From RFXV01 sp038150465 (GTDB lineage Bacteria > Bacteroidota > Bacteroidia > Flavobacteriales > Schleiferiaceae), in contig JAYOTP010000005.1 in NCBI GenBank assembly GCA_038150465.1, forward strand, positions 1 through 64,000: 64,000 nucleotides of DNA, in the 5' to 3' direction. Below the pieces are notes generated by a model that saw only the letters and a program-made list of their open reading frames with translations, was not told where the DNA came from and did no database searches. The position numbers and the translations under genes are program-made. The stretch's first letter is position 1, and every line of letters starts with the position of its first letter. This document shows, in pieces, positions 58,923-64,000 of this stretch.

Positions 58923-59630
58923 TCAACTCAGCGCGGTCTGCTCCTGCATGAAAGTGATCATGCTTTGCAGCAGCGGCGTTCCGTCCACATTTCCCAAGGC
59001 GGGGTCAACGGCGCGCTCCGGATGGGGCATCATGCCCATCACATTGCGTCCTTCGTTGCAGACGCCTGCAATGTTCGCTACGGAACCATTCGGATTGGTC
59101 TGCTCGTTGGCTTCTCCTTCTTCGTTGGCATAGCGAAAGAGGATCTGTCCATTGTCTTCGAGCCGTTCGATGGTCTCTGCATCGGCGAAGTATCGGCCCT
59201 CGCCATGTGCAATGGGAATGGTGTAGGTCTTTTCGGCCTCCAACTCCGCGGTGATCGGACTGTTGAAGGAAGCCACGACAAGTTCGATGTTCTTGCAGAT
59301 GAAGCGCTGGTTGTCGTTGGCCAGAAGGGCGCCGGGGAGCAAACCACTCTCGCAAAGCACCTGGAATCCATTGCAGACACCCAGCACAAAACCGCCTTGC
59401 TCAGCGAATCGCAGCACCTCTTCCATGACGGGCGAAAAACGGGCGATGGCTCCGGACCTGAGGTAGTCTCCATAGCTGAAGCCTCCGGGAAGCACCACGG
59501 CATCCACACCTTTCAGGTCACGGTCTTTGTGCCAGATGGCACTCACCTGATGACCAAGGATGCTGCCAAGCGCATCGATCATGTCCTGATCACAATTCGA
59601 ACCGGGGAAGCGGACAACGCCAAAGTGCAT
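58923..59630 (-). CDS. purQ: Phosphoribosylformylglycinamidine synthase, PurQ glutaminase subunit
   Basis: 235 residues, class I glutamine amidotransferase. The nucleophile Cys is in FVLGVCNGFQVL, the oxyanion region is LPGGFSYGDYLRSGA, and the other catalytic residues are in IPIAHGEGRYF and MPHPERAVDP. It feeds ammonia to PurL, which is encoded at 16313-18559. The existence of a separate PurQ confirms the three-subunit FGAM synthase here. Monocistronic by position: its predicted promoter lies between it and the dehydratase gene. Confidence 0.96.
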   Translation of the reverse strand: MHFGVVRFPGSNCDQDMIDALGSILGHQVSAIWHKDRDLKGVDAVVLPGGFSYGDYLRSGAIARFSPVMEEVLRFAEQGGFVLGVCNGFQVLCESGLLPGALLANDNQRFICKNIELVVASFNSPITAELEAEKTYTIPIAHGEGRYFADAETIERLEDNGQILFRYANEEGEANEQTNPNGSVANIAGVCNEGRNVMGMMPHPERAVDPALGNVDGTPLLQSMITFMQEQTALS

Positions 59631-59646
59631 GAATCAGATTTTGCTT

Positions 59647-59654
59647 CAAAATTA
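59647..59654 (-). promoter_or_regulatory. Predicted -7 element of purQ
   Basis: On the minus strand, TAATTTTG (perfect TAnnTTTG), 16 bases before the ATG at 59630. It lies just before the stop codon of the dehydratase gene. Confidence 0.55.
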
Positions 59655-59666
59655 GTCGATGTGTAC

Positions 59667-60611
59667 CTAGAAAGGGAGAGACGACAGATCCGAGTTACCC
59701 CCACATAATACACTAAGCAGCTTCCGTCCTTTCCATCTGTCTTTTTCCTTGATGATCGCAGCAAGCGAAACCGCTGCGCTGGGTTCAACCGCCTGTTTCA
59801 AATAGCGGTAGATCCACTTCAAGGCTTCCAGGATCTCTTCCTCGGTCACGGTAACAATTCCTTCTGATTCCTCTTGAATGATCGAAAAATTGTGTATGCC
59901 CAGAGCCGTCCTCAGTCCGTCGGCCATGGTCTCGGGTGCGGGCTGTTCCTGCCGTACACCGGATTCCAGCGAGCGAAAGGCATCGTCTGCATTGAGCGGT
60001 TCTGCACCGAATACCTTCAGGTCGGGTTGAAGCTGCCTGGCAGCCACAAGAGCTCCTGCCAAAAGGCCTCCTCCACCCACGGGAACGAATGCGGCATCCA
60101 GACCGCTGATGTCTTCAATGCATTCCTGCATCATGGTGGATTGACCCGTAATGATGCGCGGGTCGTCGTAGGGCGGAACGAAGCTGAAACCGTGCGCATC
60201 CATCAATTCGCTGCACAACTGCTCACGGGCTGCCTGTCCGGGGGCACAGAAATGCAGCCGGGCGCCATAAGCGTGCATCGCTTCCACCTTCACCTTCGGC
60301 GCGTCTTCAGGAACGACCACATGCACCTTTGTGTCAAGGGCTCTTCCGGCCCATGCCAGTGCCTGTCCGTGGTTGCCGCTCGAGTGGGTGATCACGCCTT
60401 TGCTGCGCTCCTCGGCCGTCATGGATCGCAGGGTATAGCATGCGCCCCGAACCTTGAAAGATCCGGTCTTTTGCAGATGCTCCGATTTGAAGTGCACTTC
60501 GCATCCCAAAGCCTTGTCGATCGTTTGGCTGCGCAGTATCGGGCTGCGGTGGATCTGCCCGTCGAGAAGCTCGGCTGCCTTTTTCAGGTCAGGGTATTCG
60601 TCGGCCTTCAT
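59667..60611 (-). CDS. Threonine dehydratase-like PLP enzyme (serine/threonine dehydratase or racemase)
   Basis: 314 residues, fold-type II PLP enzyme. PLP Lys in KTGSFKVRGA, substrate loop SSGNHGQALAWAG, glycine loop PVGGGGLLAGA, and a C-terminal VLCGGNSD. There is no ACT regulatory domain, so it is of the catabolic or racemase-like group; the choice between threonine dehydratase and serine racemase cannot be made by eye. Its ATG overlaps the TGA of the AddB-like gene (ATGA). Confidence 0.88.
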   Translation of the reverse strand: MKADEYPDLKKAAELLDGQIHRSPILRSQTIDKALGCEVHFKSEHLQKTGSFKVRGACYTLRSMTAEERSKGVITHSSGNHGQALAWAGRALDTKVHVVVPEDAPKVKVEAMHAYGARLHFCAPGQAAREQLCSELMDAHGFSFVPPYDDPRIITGQSTMMQECIEDISGLDAAFVPVGGGGLLAGALVAARQLQPDLKVFGAEPLNADDAFRSLESGVRQEQPAPETMADGLRTALGIHNFSIIQEESEGIVTVTEEEILEALKWIYRYLKQAVEPSAAVSLAAIIKEKDRWKGRKLLSVLCGGNSDLSSLPF

Positions 60612-63340
60612 CGCTCTTCCTTTTCTCTGGATTCATCTTCGGATTCCTCGGGCAGTTCAAGATGGACAAAATCCACCGTCGGATCGAGGATCTCTTCGAT
60701 CAGGTCAATGAGCTGTTTTCTAAAAGCCAGGAGCCGGTCTGCATCGATCAAATAGGTCTTCTCTTTTTTTTCTCCGAAACTCAGATTCTTGGGTCCCTTC
60801 GACCATTCCTTGGTCAGGTAGATGCAGGCATTGAACTCTTCGTCAGGGAATCGACTTTGGGCCATGAGGGCATAGATCATCAGCTGGAAGGCGGCTGCAT
60901 GCTCCCCATCGGTCAGTTGCTCGGCGTCTGTAATGCCCATCTTCCCAATGTTTCCCGTCTTGTAGTCGATCACCCGGACAACCCCATCCACCCGGTCGAT
61001 CCGATCCACCTTCCCCTCGATGGTCAGCCTTTCATTCAGGGAAGCGGAGAGTGGTTCTTCAAGTGCGAGCAGCTCGATCGTATGCCCTTCTCTGAGCAGG
61101 GCAATGTCCAGGTTGACACTCTTTTCGACGAGTACCGGCAACAGATCGAAGGCCAGCCGTTCCGTGCCACTCAGACGCTCTGCGCTCACCTCATATTTTT
61201 CACAGGCTTCTTCCAGGCAGGCAGGGATGCGTTTCTTTTCCAGCTCCAGCAGGTCCGCATTCAATTCCTGCTTGAGAAAGGGCTTGAAAAAGCGGTCGAT
61301 CGCTTCATGGAAGACCAGACCCATCCCCAGGGAGTCGAGGCGCCCCTTTCTTTTTGGTTCTCGGATGCCGCTGCAGTAGTTCAAATAAAAATCGATCGGG
61401 TTTTTCAGGTATCTGTTCAGTGCGCTTGGGCTGAATCCTCTTTCCCGAAGGCGATCCAAGGAATCGAGTATGGCGGGTGTCTTGGCGATCCTTTCCTCCG
61501 CTTGTGGCGCAGAAGGCGGTGCGATGCGCACTTCTGAATCCAACCGCAATTGGCTGTCATACCACTTGGTCCATTCGTGCCTGATCTGCAGAAGGAATCG
61601 GCTGGGTTCAGCGGCCTGAACGCCATCCGAACCCATGCTGTAGATCATCCAGGCGCGCTTGCTTCGTGCGAGCAGCCGCAGAAAATGATAGCCATAGATG
61701 CTGTCCTTTTCTCCGTGGTCCGGCAGGCCGTGTGCTTTCCTAAGTTCGTAGGGAAACATTGATTGTACGGGCCGTCCCTTGGGCAGGCAGCCTTCGTTCA
61801 GGGAGGTGAAAAGCACATGATCGAACTCCAGTGCCCTGGATTCGAGTATGCCCATGATCTGCAAACCTTCAAGCGGTTCGCCCCGGAAGTCGAGTCGGGC
61901 ATCCTTCATCAAAAGTCGGAACAGACGTTCCGCATCTTTGATGTCCGATCCGTTCTCTTGCGAAATTTCTTTTTGCAGTCGTTGCAGCTCTTTCAACTGC
62001 TGCAGGATCTCCTCCAGACAGCTTTTGTTCATCCCGTCGGGCAGGCGGGCAACCAGCCAGCTGCCTAGTTCAAGGGCGCCAGTCACGGGCTCTGGCGGAG
62101 GCTCCATATTCAGCTCTGAAGCTTTTCCATTGGTCCAGAATTGCTTCCATTCAGAACGGTCTATTCGGCTGCCCAGGGCCCATTCAGGCTCTGTAAATAC
62201 ACCAGGTCCCACAAGCGGATGCAGGCTCAGAACGAGATCACGGAGCAGATCGGCAGATGCGCCCGTCTGCCAATCGGAGGCGAGCAGTTGCATGAGCCGT
62301 GAGATGATCTGGGTCATCGGGTGATCCTTCAGCGGGAGGCCCATGGTGATGTTGACCTTTTTCACCGCCTCAGGAAGTGCGCTCAGTGCAGGCAACAGAT
62401 CACTTTCTTCAGTGAGAACGAGGGCTGTTCGCTCGAGCACAGCAATGCCCTTTTCTTCGATGAGTTCCTCCAGGATCTCCCGAACCAGTGCATACTGTTC
62501 TTGCTGGCCAGGAGTCGAGCTGATGGTCCATTCCCGAAAGTGGTCAGTAGGGGTGATCTGCTGTGTGCTGGTCTTTTCCCACTTCAGGTACTGCCGGATG
62601 AATTGTCCGGCCTCTTGTCCACCGGCGCCAAGGATCTCTGGAAGATCGAAAAGGAATACACATTCTTCCTTGCGCAAAGCAGCGAAGATCTCCTCTTCTG
62701 CCTTGTTCAAGGCATTGAGTCCGGCGATCCATATGCGCTCCACCCCCTGACTTTTTTTCCATTCTGGCCATAGCTGAGAAAAGCCTTCGGCGGCCATTCG
62801 GTAGGCGAGTCCTTGCGGAATGAGTCCGCTTTTCTGACAGAGTTCCTGGAAGGCGCAGCGCATATCGTCCAGACGCTCCCAGAAGTGGAGGTAGGAGCGG
62901 ATCATGTCTGTGCGGTCCTCTTCTTCTTCAGCAGACCAGCGCTCAAGTCGTTTGACGTCCGAAGTGAAGCGGTAGAGTTCGGCCATGGGCGCAAGGTGCC
63001 GGTCGGCCTCGTTCAGATCGCTCAGAAACAGAGGCGCCCATTTCATGAAGGCATCGAAGCCCTCGGGCCGATGATGTGTGGCGCAATAGGCCGAAAAGAG
63101 CATGCTCAGTTCCCGAACGGGATCGATCCGACGGGAACCACTCAACTCGCGCACAAAAGATTCTGTTGTCAGAATGTGCGGGTGGATGAAGGCCTTGTTC
63201 GCACGCCGGATAAGCGCATGGCGCAGGTGCAGTCCTGCACGCTGGCTAGGCAGAATGACCAGATGGCTTTTCCACTGATCTTCAGGAGATTCAGCGATCC
63301 GGTCGGCCAGGTGATCCAAAAAGTGTGCAGAGGTCTTCAT
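60608..63340 (-). CDS. AddB-like PD-(D/E)XK nuclease with degenerate helicase domain
   Basis: 910 residues. The N-terminal two thirds resemble the AddB helicase scaffold (LVILPSQRAGLHLRHALI, ILTTESFVRELSG), but no Walker A motif is present. The last 250 residues form a RecB-type nuclease: an early FHEAIDRFFKPF, then TIEGKVDRIDRVDGVVRVIDYKTG (catalytic D and K of DYK) and QLMIYALM (Q-x-x-x-Y motif). I see no four-Cys iron-sulfur site. It likely works with an AddA/RecB-like helicase in double-strand break repair; that partner is not in the window. The ATG at 63340 is chosen; an in-frame start at 63400 is possible. Confidence 0.85.
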   Translation of the reverse strand: MKTSAHFLDHLADRIAESPEDQWKSHLVILPSQRAGLHLRHALIRRANKAFIHPHILTTESFVRELSGSRRIDPVRELSMLFSAYCATHHRPEGFDAFMKWAPLFLSDLNEADRHLAPMAELYRFTSDVKRLERWSAEEEEDRTDMIRSYLHFWERLDDMRCAFQELCQKSGLIPQGLAYRMAAEGFSQLWPEWKKSQGVERIWIAGLNALNKAEEEIFAALRKEECVFLFDLPEILGAGGQEAGQFIRQYLKWEKTSTQQITPTDHFREWTISSTPGQQEQYALVREILEELIEEKGIAVLERTALVLTEESDLLPALSALPEAVKKVNITMGLPLKDHPMTQIISRLMQLLASDWQTGASADLLRDLVLSLHPLVGPGVFTEPEWALGSRIDRSEWKQFWTNGKASELNMEPPPEPVTGALELGSWLVARLPDGMNKSCLEEILQQLKELQRLQKEISQENGSDIKDAERLFRLLMKDARLDFRGEPLEGLQIMGILESRALEFDHVLFTSLNEGCLPKGRPVQSMFPYELRKAHGLPDHGEKDSIYGYHFLRLLARSKRAWMIYSMGSDGVQAAEPSRFLLQIRHEWTKWYDSQLRLDSEVRIAPPSAPQAEERIAKTPAILDSLDRLRERGFSPSALNRYLKNPIDFYLNYCSGIREPKRKGRLDSLGMGLVFHEAIDRFFKPFLKQELNADLLELEKKRIPACLEEACEKYEVSAERLSGTERLAFDLLPVLVEKSVNLDIALLREGHTIELLALEEPLSASLNERLTIEGKVDRIDRVDGVVRVIDYKTGNIGKMGITDAEQLTDGEHAAAFQLMIYALMAQSRFPDEEFNACIYLTKEWSKGPKNLSFGEKKEKTYLIDADRLLAFRKQLIDLIEEILDPTVDFVHLELPEESEDESREKEER

Positions 63341-63444
63341 TTGGGTTCCCACTTCAGCAACAATCTCCGTTAAAAATTGGTGGGAAGCAAGATGTCCCAA
63401 AGAGCATCAGGGACCTTTGAAGGCCAGGCTTTACAAGCCGCTTT

Positions 63445-64000
63445 TTATCTGTACAGATCGCTGTCTGTTAGATATTCCCAGACCTTTTCGGGCAGCAGAT
63501 AGCGCACCTCTTTGCCCGCCTTCAATTCCTGGCGGATGTGGCTCGAAGAGATCTCCATACGTGGTGCATCCACCCAATGAGTATTGGTCATGGGCTGTGC
63601 GACATCTGCTCCTCTGGGGTACACAATGATGGGGAAATGAGCCTCGATGTAATCTCCATTCCGCCATTTGTGGAGATTCTTCCGGTTGTCGCTGCCCATG
63701 ATCAGGTGGAAGAGGTGTTCAGGGTGTTTCTCTTTCAAATGGGCCAGGGTAGCCACCGTATAGCTGGGGCGCGGCAGCGCGAATTCCACATCGGAAGCCC
63801 GAAGTCCGCTGGCCTCACCAATGGCCAGATCCACCATGTTCCAGCGCGTTCGTTCGGGCAGCAGATTCTTCTTTTCCTTGAATGGATTCTGCGGGCTCAC
63901 CACCAGCCAGACCTCGTCCAGAGGGAAGTGCTGCTGAATGTGCTGGGCAATGACCATATGTCCGGTGTGTACCGGGTTGAAAGAACCGAAGAACAGACCG
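63445..64000 (-). CDS. nadD: Nicotinate-nucleotide adenylyltransferase (5' end cut by window edge)
   Basis: 185 complete codons are visible; only the first few N-terminal residues are missing. The reading frame runs to the edge and carries GLFFGSFNPVHTGHMVIA, the nucleotidyltransferase GSFNPxHxGH motif, so the apparent ATG at 63957 is internal. Other signatures: VWLVVSPQNPFKEKKNLLP, IMGSDNRKNLHKWRN and the ISSSHIRQ motif (SSTxIR type). It joins nicotinate mononucleotide to AMP in NAD synthesis. Just downstream lie 104 bases with no gene before the AddB-like start. Confidence 0.95.
   Translation of the reverse strand, partial: GLFFGSFNPVHTGHMVIAQHIQQHFPLDEVWLVVSPQNPFKEKKNLLPERTRWNMVDLAIGEASGLRASDVEFALPRPSYTVATLAHLKEKHPEHLFHLIMGSDNRKNLHKWRNGDYIEAHFPIIVYPRGADVAQPMTNTHWVDAPRMEISSSHIRQELKAGKEVRYLLPEKVWEYLTDSDLYR

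Noticed and set aside
63420..63444. GGCTT/AAGCC hairpin after nadD
   Set aside because: Five-pair stem with no T run on the minus strand; not convincing.
1..64000. tRNA, rRNA, CRISPR arrays, insertion sequences, attachment sites, riboswitches
   Set aside because: Looked for by eye in all intergenic regions; none had a cloverleaf, spaced direct repeats, terminal inverted repeats with a transposase, or a known aptamer pattern. Covariance-model searches could not be run.
1..64000. Many GATC tetramers across the window
   Set aside because: They fall mostly in frequent codon pairs for Asp and Ile (GAT C.., ATC), so codon bias explains them without a restriction or replication signal.

Overview
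The window is a gene-dense, single-copy stretch of a Bacteroidota chromosome, most likely Flavobacteriales-like (a Cryomorphaceae/Schleiferiaceae-type lineage is my guess) with a GC content that looks high for that order. The evidence is a SusC/SusD pair, a secreted PKD protein with a type IX secretion (T9SS) type B C-terminal domain, DUF4290 next to murA, a 'GYDIA'-type GHMP kinase behind a class II HMG-CoA reductase, an Arg-rich RluB, and repeated matches to the Bacteroidota -7 promoter element TAnnTTTG just upstream of start codons. A run of exactly 100 N at 8208-8307 shows that this is a scaffolded draft or metagenome assembly. I see no rRNA, tRNA, CRISPR array, insertion sequence, prophage or plasmid gene, and no stretch over 300 bases without a gene.

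Layout. 1-2035: tail of a histidine kinase, an S4-domain RNA-binding protein coupled to a DUF2911 lipoprotein, and a membrane protein/winged-helix regulator pair. 2032-5985: sucB and sucA (2-oxoglutarate dehydrogenase E2 and E1). 6088-11512: a secreted barrel protein, then a minus-strand operon LD-carboxypeptidase - yraN - rluB - AsmA-like (gap inside the last). 11681-18627: metG, a convergent S9 peptidase, purL, and a 23-codon membrane microprotein start-stop coupled to purL. 18641-23829: sigma-54-type response regulator without a DNA-binding domain, an ABC-2 exporter, dnaJ and grpE. 24043-29356: SusD, SusC, and a TlpA-like thioredoxin, with strong terminators. 29434-33755: murA - DUF4290 - uvrD/pcrA.

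33965-38435: mevalonate pathway pair (HMG-CoA reductase, GHMP kinase) overlapping a T9SS-secreted PKD protein. 38432-42050: MATE exporter with a small acidic protein on one strand, tsaE - alanine dehydrogenase - membrane protein on the other. 42055-45570: proline dehydrogenase diverging from aroB-aroA through back-to-back promoters. 45554-51776: two outer-membrane barrel proteins diverging from a LytS-like sensor kinase with a LytTR regulator. 51874-57845: glycosyltransferase, DUF6452-like lipoprotein, the serC - serA - HAD - ftsE operon, a secreted protein and a ferredoxin. 57879-64000: acyl-CoA reductase, purQ, a threonine dehydratase-like enzyme behind an AddB-like nuclease, and nadD running off the right edge.

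Most genes are housekeeping: central carbon, serine, aromatic amino acid, purine, isoprenoid, cell wall and NAD synthesis, protein folding and DNA repair. I did not find an obvious new defence or mobile system. The most distinctive observations are the purL-coupled microprotein, a set of four-base NTGA start/stop overlaps that use ATG, GTG or TTG starts, promoters so close to the start codon that leaderless transcripts are likely, split PurL/PurQ, a Cys-to-Asp MurA, a half zinc finger in DnaJ, and a paired-barrel plus sensor locus.
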